In this document: positions 27,022 to 34,898 of the stretch, one piece after another
How positions within the stretch are numbered: position 1 is the first letter of the stretch
Layout: every line of letters starts with the position of its first letter
Source: Pseudomonas sp. B21-028
GTDB lineage: Bacteria; Pseudomonadota; Gammaproteobacteria; Pseudomonadales; Pseudomonadaceae
Reading direction: 5' to 3'
NCBI RefSeq assembly: GCF_024749045.1
Contig: NZ_CP087184.1
Location: 310,001 to 374,000 of the forward strand
Length of the DNA: 64,000 nucleotides
Translations under genes and position numbers: made by a program
Notes under the pieces: model-generated
What the model saw: only the letters and a program-made list of their open reading frames with translations
What the model was told of the DNA's origin: nothing
Database searches by the model: none

Positions 27022-27349
27022 ACTTGGTTCCTCACAGTCCATACCCGTGCAATGCTGCTCTCATCAATCGAGCAGCGTTGCAGGGTTTACTGGTTTAGAA
27101 GGAGATGTTTCCCGGTGCTTCCAGCACTTTCACCACATCGTCGATTACCGCCTTGCTCATATCCTGCAAATAACACGATGCCCAGGCGTAACGGTCAGTG
27201 CTGCGAATCATCGCTGCGTCTTCGGCCAGCAGTTTGGCAACGTGGAGCAGATCGGAGGCATGGGACAATGCTTCACCGATGGGAACACCGCTGGCGATGC
27301 GAAAGAGTGGGCGGTCGGAGTGGAAGGAGAAGGGGGTTAGGCCTGGGGT
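26966..27349. repeat. 384-bp direct repeat, copy A
   Basis: This segment recurs at 37291-37674 in the same orientation with no gap and only two mismatches that I can see (near 26974 and 26990). It contains the end of the antitoxin relic and almost all of the DUF3077 gene. Identity stops sharply inside the 5' part of that gene. Confidence 0.9.
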
Positions 27350-27373
27350 TCTGAGGTCTTTGGGATGAGTCAT
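27095..27373 (-). CDS. DUF3077 family small protein, copy A
   Basis: A 92-residue protein of the Pseudomonas DUF3077 type. It has FRIASGVPIGEALSHASDLL, then HVAKLLAEDAAM, and ends VVKVLEAPGNISF. From residue 8 it is identical to the protein at 37420-37698; only the first seven residues differ (MTHPKDLR here). Function unknown. It is convergent with the antitoxin relic and preceded by a structured leader. The start has only a G-rich stretch as ribosome-binding site, weaker than that of copy B. Confidence 0.75.
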   Translation of the reverse strand: MTHPKDLRTPGLTPFSFHSDRPLFRIASGVPIGEALSHASDLLHVAKLLAEDAAMIRSTDRYAWASCYLQDMSKAVIDDVVKVLEAPGNISF

Positions 27374-27476
27374 TGCGCACCCCCGTTGGGCCGTTGGCAG
27401 TGGGTGACAGTTGAAAAGGAAATGAGGCAAGACTGCAGCGAATCCATGGCATGCATCGGTAAAGCTCCCATATCAA

Positions 27477-27693
27477 GTGAGAGCCGCCACGTTCGTTCTC
27501 AGGCGAATGGGTGGCAGCTGTGCGCAGGCTGAGAAACCGGAGATACAGGAACCCGGCAGACCCGAAGGTCTCCCACACACAGCCGCCATTACACGGAATG
27601 CGGACATAAAAAAACGCCGCAAACGTGGTCAGGGCGCTGGAGCGCCTGCATCTTACTCGGGTTCTCAGGCCCGGTCGCTGAATTGGCAGCGAC
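27477..27693 (-). ncRNA. Candidate structured RNA/leader, copy A
   Basis: Read on the minus strand: a 7-bp hairpin GTCGCTG-CCAATT-CAGCGAC (27693-27674), a CGGG/CCCG hairpin, a GC hairpin followed by seven U (27614-27608), then a GGCGGC/GCUGCC-closed domain containing AGACC-UUCG-GGTCT (27571-27558). The same order occurs upstream of copy B, with compensatory changes in stems. It lies 100-320 bases upstream of the DUF3077 start. A conserved peptide reading is a possible alternative. Confidence 0.5.
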
Positions 27694-27974
27694 AGTTGGA
27701 GAGTAGCGGGCGATTGGGTCGAGAGCAATCGTGGCGGGATGCTGGCGAGACTGCATGTCCATGATGAATGCGTCTTGCGGGAATGAGCACGCCGGTTAGA
27801 TTAAGTTGCACTTGGACCTCTGTCCGGCAAAGCGCAAAGAGAAAAGGGGACAGATTTATTTCCTTGATCAAAAAATTAGGAACCGTGCGCGGTAATGCTA
27901 CGTTTTAATACAACACTCCCTTAGCCAGCATTGCTTCCGTATCGAGCCAAGACGCACCCAAAGGAGCCACCGTA

Positions 27975-28616
27975 ATGGACCTACACAGCGAGTTCGAAAA
28001 CAGCAAATTCTTGCACCGCACACGCATCGATCGGCGCGCAGCCGATGCCTTGTTGGGGCTGGCGGCTGGGATTACGGCGGACGGTGTCGTGAACACGAGC
28101 GAAGCTATTTTTCTCAAGCGATGGTTGGAGAGTAATCTCGTCCATCTGAATGACCCGGTGATCAATCTGTTGTATTCGCGTTTGGCATCCATGCTTCAGG
28201 ACGATGCCCTGGACCCGGACGAGTCTCTTGAGCTGCTTAACGTGCTGCGTAGTTTTTCCGGCGTGGATATTGAGAGGTCGAAGGTTGGCGGCGCTGCTGT
28301 CGTTGCGCCAACGGACCTGCCCTTCAACTCACCAGCCCCTGATTTGGTGTGGGATGGCCGGATGTTTGTATTTACAGGCGTCATGGCTTTTGGGCCACGT
28401 AAAGATTGTCAGGCATTGGTGGAGGAGCGTGGCGGTTTGATTGGGGGCGGGGTGAGTAAGAAGGTGCATTACCTGGTGGTCGGCAGCGTAGGTAATGAGC
28501 AGTGGCGGCACAGTACCTATGGAACGAAGATCATGAAGGCAGTGGAGCTGCGGGAGGCGGGTGCTTCAATTGCAATCGTGGGTGAGGATCACTGGCAAAG
28601 GATGCTGTTTGGTTGA
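27975..28616 (+). CDS. BRCT-domain protein
   Basis: A 213-residue protein. The C-terminal half (about residues 120-213) is a BRCT domain like that of NAD-dependent DNA ligase: WDGRMFVFTGVMAFGPRKDC, then VEERGGLIGGGVSKKVHYLV and a closing SIAIVGEDHWQRML. The N-terminal half (about 15-95) is helical and resembles a TerB-like fold (LGLAAGITADGVVNTSEAIF). BRCT domains bind DNA ends or partner proteins; the role here is unknown. AAAGGAG precedes the start. It stands between the structured leader and a degraded tRNA 3' end, at the island's left edge. Confidence 0.8.
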   Translation: MDLHSEFENSKFLHRTRIDRRAADALLGLAAGITADGVVNTSEAIFLKRWLESNLVHLNDPVINLLYSRLASMLQDDALDPDESLELLNVLRSFSGVDIERSKVGGAAVVAPTDLPFNSPAPDLVWDGRMFVFTGVMAFGPRKDCQALVEERGGLIGGGVSKKVHYLVVGSVGNEQWRHSTYGTKIMKAVELREAGASIAIVGEDHWQRMLFG

Positions 28617-28703
28617 GGATGCCCGGTCGTGGTGTTCTGAGAAGGCTGTCCTGTCTTGGCCGAAGGACTGTCGATGGGTTTGACGGCCTCATCGCGAGCA
28701 GGT

Positions 28704-28802
28704 TTTTTCAGGGAGTGGACAAAAGTGAACACCCTGAAACAACAAAGCCCCCGCATTTCTGCGAGGGCTTGTTTTGTATGGTGCGGCACCAGGAGTCGAA
28801 TC
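28704..28802. repeat. Degraded copy of the tRNA-Thr 3' end and its terminator (att-like)
   Basis: This stretch parallels about 40604-40706: the same GTGGA-AAAGTGAACACC segment, the same CCCCGCATTTCTGCGAGGGCTT hairpin, then TGGTGCGGCACCAGGAGTCG (28779-28798), against TGGTGCCGGCACCAGGAATC in tRNA-Thr. One base is lost and two changed within the tRNA part. Orientation is direct. This is what an old integration into the 3' end of a tRNA gene leaves behind. The rest of the gene-free interval 28617-28961 shows nothing else. Confidence 0.7.
28741..28775 (-). terminator. Terminator hairpin, copy of the tRNA-Thr terminator
   Basis: AAGCCCCCGCA-TTTC-TGCGAGGGCTT forms a stem followed on both strands by T/A-rich sequence. 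It could also stop transcription leaving the four-gene island operon, whose last gene ends about 190 bases away. Confidence 0.6.
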
Positions 28803-28961
28803 AATGCGTAAATAACTGATTAAAAAGGATTTGTTGTGGGTGTGAAAAAATACTATCCCTAAATTTACCCTTGATGTAGACCCGGAACAAGCGTTACCGA
28901 AGCTAAGGGCTAGTTAGGGGCGGAGTATGTGCGCACCGCGCCTAGTATGTTAGATGATGGT

Positions 28962-29912
28962 TTACTGCAAAAAAATCGGATAGAGCCAGCTCCTTCCTAT
29001 GCCTTTACTAGTTTCTCTGGAGTACTTTTCAGAAAACGGGAAAATAATACTTGCTGGTGCGCCGTCTAGTTCTTTTAGATAAAAAAGACCAAATCCCAGA
29101 GCTTGTGGCTTCGTAGCTAATGGACTTAGATATAAGTTGGAAGGCGGCGTGTTTTGGCATAGCTTTTGAAGTGCTTTAGAAAGAGCTGTAGCGGTGAAGA
29201 ATGGATCGTTGGCGCTGCTGAAGAATACTTGATCATCACTTTTGTTATTGGGTAAACCGGCGCGATCTAATCGGATTAAACTTTCTTGGTACATGTCGGC
29301 GCTAAGAGATGGAAGACTATGCAATTGAAGATGACGAGCGCGATCTTTATCTAAAGACACTCTGGACATGAGATCACTATCGTACCCAATTCCTAAAAAA
29401 AGTATATCGTTTGATACTTCTCTAGACATGTCAACATTGTGAATTCCTTCAAAGCCTGAAACTTGCCGAACTTCTGTAACGTCCGCTAGTGTGAAATCTG
29501 TATCTTCTTTTCGAGTGTAGTGCAAAGGCTCGGTATAAATCATGTCGAACGTATTTATATTGTTTGCTTTAAAGTATCGTAGGATGAACAAAATTTGCGG
29601 CCGCATAAAACCTGTAATGTCGACGCAGATTTTTGAGTGTTTATTATTTTCATTTAATACCGAGCCAATGGTTTCTATTATTTGGTCCGCTTCATTTAAG
29701 CTGTCGGTTCGTAGAATTAATTCGTCCGCCGGCTCTTCTGCTGCGGTGTACTGGTATTCTGGTATTATAAGCCAATATTTTTTATCAGCTTTTATCTGTC
29801 TAAATGTTTCAGTGACTCGCTCGCTATCATTAAGAGCTGAAAAGAAGAGATCCCACTCCTTATCAAATTCAAGGGGTGTCTTTGCATCTAACAAGTATGA
29901 GATATTGGTCAT
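28962..29912 (-). CDS. Unrecognised Rossmann-like protein, last gene of the island operon
   Basis: A 316-residue protein I cannot assign. The N-terminal half has a Rossmann-like pattern: helix SALNDSERVTETFRQIKADK, strand KYWLIIPEYQ, then ICVDITGFMRPQILFILRYF (residues 95-114), where VDITG is a strand-loop-helix like those of CARF-type sensors. The C-terminal half contains LYLSPLATKPQALGFGLFYL and ends near ASIIFPFSEKYSRETSKG. Its ATG is one base after the ATPase stop, so it is firmly part of the operon. It could be the sensor or effector of the system; this is inference. The gene is AT-rich. Confidence 0.7.
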   Translation of the reverse strand: MTNISYLLDAKTPLEFDKEWDLFFSALNDSERVTETFRQIKADKKYWLIIPEYQYTAAEEPADELILRTDSLNEADQIIETIGSVLNENNKHSKICVDITGFMRPQILFILRYFKANNINTFDMIYTEPLHYTRKEDTDFTLADVTEVRQVSGFEGIHNVDMSREVSNDILFLGIGYDSDLMSRVSLDKDRARHLQLHSLPSLSADMYQESLIRLDRAGLPNNKSDDQVFFSSANDPFFTATALSKALQKLCQNTPPSNLYLSPLATKPQALGFGLFYLKELDGAPASIIFPFSEKYSRETSKGIGRSWLYPIFLQ

Positions 29913-29913
29913 T

Positions 29914-31929
29914 TTAGAATAGTACTTGTTGGTCAGAGGATGCCTTTGCGGAAAAGCCAGGTGCAGACATCGCCGAAACCCGAGACTTTAATAGTGCTTC
30001 GAAGCTGGATGAGTGTGCATGGTCAAATATCGAATTTGCAAGATCTGGCCTTATCTCAAGCGTGCCTCTCCGGTGAACAGACAGGCCCCACTTTGGCGCT
30101 AACATCGGGCTGAGCTGAAACTTAGAGTCGACGCTTTGCGTGTTCTTGTTTTTTGCTCCGTCCCTTATTTTTAGTAAATACGACCAGTTTTCAGCTCGTT
30201 CGAGAGTTAGTCGAGCCTGCTCAGAAATTTTCGACTCATCCACGCTAAACGCACATAAATCGCACTCTGATGGTTTATCACTATATCTGATGGTTCTTAA
30301 TAAAATTGCTAATCTTTCCACCGCATCTCTAACTTCGGTGCCGTAACTGTCAGGTTGAGCGTCATCCCAGAACCAAACCGCGCTATCCATAACTCCTTCA
30401 GTCTGCGATTGTAAGCTTATAGTGCCGCCAGCAAACGGTTTCTCACCTGCAAAGAGGGACCTGCGATAAATCTGCTTCAATACGCCTAAAAGATTGCGAG
30501 GCACCCCTTGAGATAGGTGTATTAGTGTATCTAGTCCCGCATATGGAATTTTGCGGCTATAGTCCCTGAATAGTTGTGCGAGTAGATCTGAATCAAAATG
30601 TTCAAAAGTTTGAACGTACTCTTTTGAGGGTTTAGATTTATTAATTAATTCAATCGAATCTTGGTGTATCTGAAGCGCGGCGTCATGGATTTGTTTGGGG
30701 GTTCCCCAGTTTTTATAAAGCTGCAGTATGTTTAGCTTCTCGACAAGAGGAAATTCGTTTGTGCGCAAAAGATCAATTATTTCTTGGACTTTACCTTCGG
30801 ATTTACTGCCAAAGACCTGACTCAGGTGCGCTTTCAGCTTTTCAAAATAAGGCCTATCATTTTCGGACGTTTGTCTGGAGCTCGCGAGTTTTGATGTAAG
30901 CTCCTGATAAAAGTTTGCAGGCGAGATTGCTTCAAAGAAGCTGGAGACATCTTTAAAGTCCACAACACCTGTGTGAGCTGAATTAAGTCTTTTTGCCACC
31001 AGTTCTTCTGCCAGCTTTGCGTATTCTTTTTCATGTCCACGTAAAAAACTGTCTAGTTCAACTCTTTCGTATTCTGCAGTGCGCTTTATGGGTTCGCCAG
31101 AGCCCGCGGTTGAATATGTCTTAATTCCATATAATCTTGCGCCTACTCTGAGTGTGGCATTACCCTTGCGGTAGCGAATGAGGGAGTTTAAAAATTTTTG
31201 TTGCTCTACGCTAAGGTTTTCTATTTCGTCAATTAAATAGACGAACGTTGCTTCGCTCAGTGATTGTTCATACTTCGCAATGATAGGTGGAATGCCGAAG
31301 CAAAGGCGTCCAGGTGAAAAAGTTATTTCCAGGCCTGCCAAGCTTCTAGTTACAGCAGAGTTGTTAACTATGCTATCGACGCCACGTAATTTCTCCTCAA
31401 GAAAAGTATATAGGCTATCTAAGCTTTGTATGTCCTGAGGTGGAAGATCAAATAGGGCGGAGACTTCTCTGGCGAAAGCAGTCTCATCAAGTAAGAGTGG
31501 TTCTGATTTATTCTTTAATATTATTATAGATATTAAATTTAGCGTAAGCCATAGTTCAAAGTAATATCCAAATATTGCTGTCCAAGTTTCTTGTGTTTGC
31601 CCCTTCCCTGCAAAACGACCAACATTTAGGCCGTCAGCGGATACATATATGCCCAAATAGCCTTCTTGGCTGACAGCGGAGCTGAGGCTGCCACCGTGTC
31701 TGAGAGACTGTACTGGAGCAGAGCAATATCGCATCAAATGCGTCTTACCGCTTCCTTTTCCACCTAACAGCAACATAGGCATGACCGACCTCAAATTAAG
31801 GACAGTTAAAAGGCCGCCATGTTCTTCTACGATATCTACCCAGTAGTTGAATATTTGTGTGTCAGAAAAGTCGGACGCCTTTGTTAAATCAAAAGGGTTG
31901 TCGTCACGTTGTGCAAGTTCGTTTAGCAT
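29914..31929 (-). CDS. ORC/CDC6-like AAA ATPase of the island operon
   Basis: A 671-residue P-loop ATPase. Walker A is GGKGSGKT at residues 56-63 (in PMLLLGGKGSGKTHLMRY), Walker B is VYLIDEIENL at 230-239 (D234, E235), followed by FLNSLIRYRKGNATLRVGAR, which fits sensor 1. A helical stretch at 420-470 and QGVPRNLLGVLKQIYRRS near 485, resembling the AAA lid/sensor 2 arginine, follow. The layout resembles bacterial ORC-CDC6-type AAA proteins found in predicted conflict systems. Its start lies four bases after the PRTase stop. Probable role: nucleotide-driven switch or DNA/target recognition. Confidence 0.8.
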   Translation of the reverse strand: MLNELAQRDDNPFDLTKASDFSDTQIFNYWVDIVEEHGGLLTVLNLRSVMPMLLLGGKGSGKTHLMRYCSAPVQSLRHGGSLSSAVSQEGYLGIYVSADGLNVGRFAGKGQTQETWTAIFGYYFELWLTLNLISIIILKNKSEPLLLDETAFAREVSALFDLPPQDIQSLDSLYTFLEEKLRGVDSIVNNSAVTRSLAGLEITFSPGRLCFGIPPIIAKYEQSLSEATFVYLIDEIENLSVEQQKFLNSLIRYRKGNATLRVGARLYGIKTYSTAGSGEPIKRTAEYERVELDSFLRGHEKEYAKLAEELVAKRLNSAHTGVVDFKDVSSFFEAISPANFYQELTSKLASSRQTSENDRPYFEKLKAHLSQVFGSKSEGKVQEIIDLLRTNEFPLVEKLNILQLYKNWGTPKQIHDAALQIHQDSIELINKSKPSKEYVQTFEHFDSDLLAQLFRDYSRKIPYAGLDTLIHLSQGVPRNLLGVLKQIYRRSLFAGEKPFAGGTISLQSQTEGVMDSAVWFWDDAQPDSYGTEVRDAVERLAILLRTIRYSDKPSECDLCAFSVDESKISEQARLTLERAENWSYLLKIRDGAKNKNTQSVDSKFQLSPMLAPKWGLSVHRRGTLEIRPDLANSIFDHAHSSSFEALLKSRVSAMSAPGFSAKASSDQQVLF

Positions 31930-31933
31930 AATT

Positions 31934-32914
31934 TTACACCTTCGGATATCGTCTAAATGCCGGGGTCCAAGCTGCGCCTGCGTGATTTTCCGAATCCATC
32001 CAGATTATAGGAAGCGTATTATCTGGTGTGTTGTGAGTAAACCCTAACAGCATCTGGCTATCTAAGTAACCTCTTGGATGTCTCGGGCATAATAGTTCGC
32101 CATATATATCCGTGACTTTTCTAGCTGAAGCTAGATCAATCCCGCTTGGTGTAGATTTAAAATATCTTGAGTCGTTGTCCACACATTTGTATGACTTGTC
32201 GAACTCGTAGACCGCTCCGCAATTATTGCCGAAAGCGCTGTCATCTCTTACAACCTTCATTCCGTCAGCATTCGCAAATAAACAAAAGTAATAAATTTTA
32301 ACTTTGTCACTTAAACTTAGCATTTCTTTCAGAAAATCATTTGAATATCGCACAGCTGTTTCGCCCGACCCACATACGTCGTCGACGAATACGTAACGTT
32401 CTATTTCAGAGTATCGCAAGACCCTTTGTTGAGTCTTTTGATCCCTGGTTATGATTTGTGCGTTATCCGCGAACTGCAGTTTAGAGAGGCTGTTTTCTTG
32501 TCTGAAATAATAAAGAAGATGGACGCCGCTTTCTGAGGGGTTTCCTACGCCAAGAAAACGTGTTTTTGAGATTTCTACGTTTAGAGCTTGAGATATTTGA
32601 CCAAGATCTCTTGTATTGCCGAGAGCTTGCCTTGTTTCCTGAATTAATGGTGCTAAAAATAGATCGTTATAAATTGCGCGCAAGAGTACGCGTATTTCCC
32701 TACTGCCGAAATACATGAACTGCGACAATAGATACAGTGCATGAATGCGCTCAGTCTCCGGGTCAAGACCTGTTCGCCCTGTAAAGTTTTCTAACCATCG
32801 ATTTATAGCATCGTTATCTAGCTTATGCTCCCATGCCCTCTCGTTCAGTATTGTGATACGTTGTTTCAATAATCCTGCAGTTTCCTCAGTATTGCTCGAG
32901 AAGTAGCTGTTCAT
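31934..32914 (-). CDS. Phosphoribosyltransferase-like protein of the island operon
   Basis: A 326-residue protein with an alpha-helical N-terminus (HALYLLSQFMYFGSREIRVL) and a type I PRTase-like core. The PRPP-loop signature is YVFVDDVCGSGETA (residues 174-187), where two acidic residues precede the G-S-G turn. It lacks motifs of known nucleotide-salvage PRTases. It resembles PRTase-like proteins reported beside ORC-CDC6-type ATPases in conflict systems (assignment from memory, to be tested). It overlaps the methyltransferase by four bases (ATGA). It might act on a nucleotide or a nucleic-acid base. Confidence 0.75.
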   Translation of the reverse strand: MNSYFSSNTEETAGLLKQRITILNERAWEHKLDNDAINRWLENFTGRTGLDPETERIHALYLLSQFMYFGSREIRVLLRAIYNDLFLAPLIQETRQALGNTRDLGQISQALNVEISKTRFLGVGNPSESGVHLLYYFRQENSLSKLQFADNAQIITRDQKTQQRVLRYSEIERYVFVDDVCGSGETAVRYSNDFLKEMLSLSDKVKIYYFCLFANADGMKVVRDDSAFGNNCGAVYEFDKSYKCVDNDSRYFKSTPSGIDLASARKVTDIYGELLCPRHPRGYLDSQMLLGFTHNTPDNTLPIIWMDSENHAGAAWTPAFRRYPKV

Positions 32915-34323
32915 TTCACGTCCTTGCTTGAAACTTTCTTAAACAATATCACCCATTCACGAGAGATCAAGCCTGCGGTTTTATTTCTTTTCGTCATCAG
33001 CCCGCGTGATTTTATCTCATCTACGGCCTTCAATACTGGTACTAACTCATGCTTCTCGGCTATCGTAGTTAAATATTCAGAGGACGAGAATATCTCGCCG
33101 CAAACTTCATTATTGCCGATAATTAAAACAAGATGACCGTTTTCGGCGAGCACCCGTGACATTTCGGCAATGCAAGATTCCATCTCGTTTATGTAAGTTG
33201 CTATGATGGCTGCTCGTAGGGGGTTTTTTTGCCTTACTCTTACGATTAAATCATTCGCAGCTGGAACGGAAGAAACGAATGACGTGCTCCATACTGATTT
33301 AGGAAGATGTTCTCGGCCTATGCTTTGATTCTCTAATCCTTTGAGATCGCCGCTACCGGCCATTCCTAGCCATCCAAGACTTAGGCTAGAAGCCCTTATG
33401 TATTTTTGTGCGCCAGCATAAGGGGGAGATGTAATAATTAAATCTATAGTGCCCTCCGCTAGCTGCTTCTGAGATTCACTATTCCAAGGTGCTGGTTTTT
33501 TTAGTTGTCTAGCATCAAATCCGACATTGTGTGATTTGAAATCCTCAGAGCTTAAACTGATGAGCGCATTCATTCTCTGAATGCTTAACTCTGCCTGTTG
33601 TGAAAAAATTTCAATGGCACTAACATTTTTTCTAACGTTGGACGGTTTTCTCTGAACCGGAACTGATAACCTAGGGTCAGCATTGCTAGATCTTCTGACA
33701 GTGGCAGAAAATACGACAAGAAAAAAATCTCTGATATCTAAGTTTTCAATTTTTTCGATTGAAGACTTTAATCTCGACAAGCCACGTATTACGTCCGGGG
33801 TAAACCACTTTTCTAGGTTGACTACATCAGGAGCTTTCTTCGCTCGAGACTGCTTGTAGCTAAATTTTATGATCTCTAGTTCAGAAGTTAAGGCGCTAGG
33901 ATCTATTCTTGTTATTTTCACCTTTGCTATAAGTCTGGCAAGTGGGTTTGCGTCGGAATAATAGGCTTCATTGCCAGATAATAGCGTTTCTAGCGCAACA
34001 GTTCCGGTTCCGCCAAACGGATCGAGTACTTTTATGCCTTTTCCAAAATAACCCCTTGCAGCAAGGAAAAAGTGCGCTATTTGAGGTAATAATTTAGCGG
34101 GGTAAGGATGTATATAATGAGTAGCGCGTTCACCAACTTTTATCCAAGATACTAGACTTCTAAAGGATAGAGTTTGAGACTCTCCGGTGGAAGCATATTC
34201 TTTGATTATTGACTCGAGGGCTAGTGTCGTATCATATTCATATGCGGCCGAAATTTCGCTCTTCGCGTCGAGTGCAATGGCTTCTGTTGCACCTAAATTG
34301 ATGTTGAAGGCATTAAGATCCAT
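32911..34323 (-). CDS. DNA amino-methyltransferase-like protein, first gene of the island operon
   Basis: A 470-residue SAM-dependent methyltransferase of the N6-adenine/N4-cytosine class. Motif I (SAM binding) is DPFGGTGT at residues 101-108, and motif IV (catalytic) is TSPPY at 298-302. HPYPAKLLP (72-80) precedes motif I. Motif I lies before IV with about 190 residues between, a place for target recognition. The C-terminal NGHLVLIIGNNEV is the motif VIII-like strand. It leads a tight operon with three non-restriction partners, so it may mark self DNA or make a modified base. No restriction endonuclease is visible. The ribosome-binding site is weak. Confidence 0.85.
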   Translation of the reverse strand: MDLNAFNINLGATEAIALDAKSEISAAYEYDTTLALESIIKEYASTGESQTLSFRSLVSWIKVGERATHYIHPYPAKLLPQIAHFFLAARGYFGKGIKVLDPFGGTGTVALETLLSGNEAYYSDANPLARLIAKVKITRIDPSALTSELEIIKFSYKQSRAKKAPDVVNLEKWFTPDVIRGLSRLKSSIEKIENLDIRDFFLVVFSATVRRSSNADPRLSVPVQRKPSNVRKNVSAIEIFSQQAELSIQRMNALISLSSEDFKSHNVGFDARQLKKPAPWNSESQKQLAEGTIDLIITSPPYAGAQKYIRASSLSLGWLGMAGSGDLKGLENQSIGREHLPKSVWSTSFVSSVPAANDLIVRVRQKNPLRAAIIATYINEMESCIAEMSRVLAENGHLVLIIGNNEVCGEIFSSSEYLTTIAEKHELVPVLKAVDEIKSRGLMTKRNKTAGLISREWVILFKKVSSKDVK

Positions 34324-34475
34324 TAGCTCATAAGGCCTCGTTCGACGGATGATAAATAATAAATAGCTTTGATTTTTTGTTGTTGGCTTGGAATGCGCTG
34401 AAATTGAGTTCTTTGGTTTTAGGGTGAAGCTTCATCAGGGCAATATCCAAGTTAAAGGCCGCTCGCATATACTTA

Positions 34476-34898
34476 TTAGCCAATGCAATTTAAGGGGCTA
34501 ATTTTAGGAGCTGGCTTTTGTGGAGCCTCAGCCGGTTCTGTCCTATTTTGGCTGACGCCGGGCTTTCTGCCTAGCGTGTTTTGACCTCGCTTTACCGGTT
34601 TGTCTATCGAAAGGTTCACGGCAAGGTTTTTCCAATCCTCGGTTTTTCCAAGTCGCTCGCAAATGAGTTTTGCGGTCAGGCGGTAATAATACTGGGTTGC
34701 AGGGGCGTGGTGACTGATCTCGCGAGTTAGGAACCAGTGAAAATGTTTTGCTTTCCAGGACCATGGAGAACGAAGACCCCATCGAGCGGCGATTGCTTCT
34801 TGCATTTTGCTCGCTTGTGTGATGTGGCGTTTTCTGGTTGAGTGAGACCCGACGAGTCGCCCCGATAGGAAAAGCTGCATATTGAACGGCTTGCTCAT
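34476..34898 (-). CDS. Small basic protein coupled to the tyrosine recombinase
   Basis: A 140-residue basic protein: residues 15-60 are rich in Arg, Lys and aromatic residues (GSHSTRKRHITQASKMQEAI, then WSWKAKHFHWFLTREI), a central helix is YYYRLTAKLICERLGK, and the Pro-rich tail ends KISPLNCIG. No known domain is recognised. It overlaps the recombinase stop by four bases (ATGA), so it is probably a recombination accessory factor. The interval 34324-34475 to the methyltransferase start is AT-rich and should hold the defence operon promoter. Confidence 0.65.
   Translation of the reverse strand: MSKPFNMQLFLSGRLVGSHSTRKRHITQASKMQEAIAARWGLRSPWSWKAKHFHWFLTREISHHAPATQYYYRLTAKLICERLGKTEDWKNLAVNLSIDKPVKRGQNTLGRKPGVSQNRTEPAEAPQKPAPKISPLNCIG

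Noticed and set aside
32911..34323. Methyltransferase read as part of a type II restriction-modification system
   Set aside because: No neighbouring gene shows a restriction-endonuclease motif; partners are a PRTase-like protein and a AAA ATPase.
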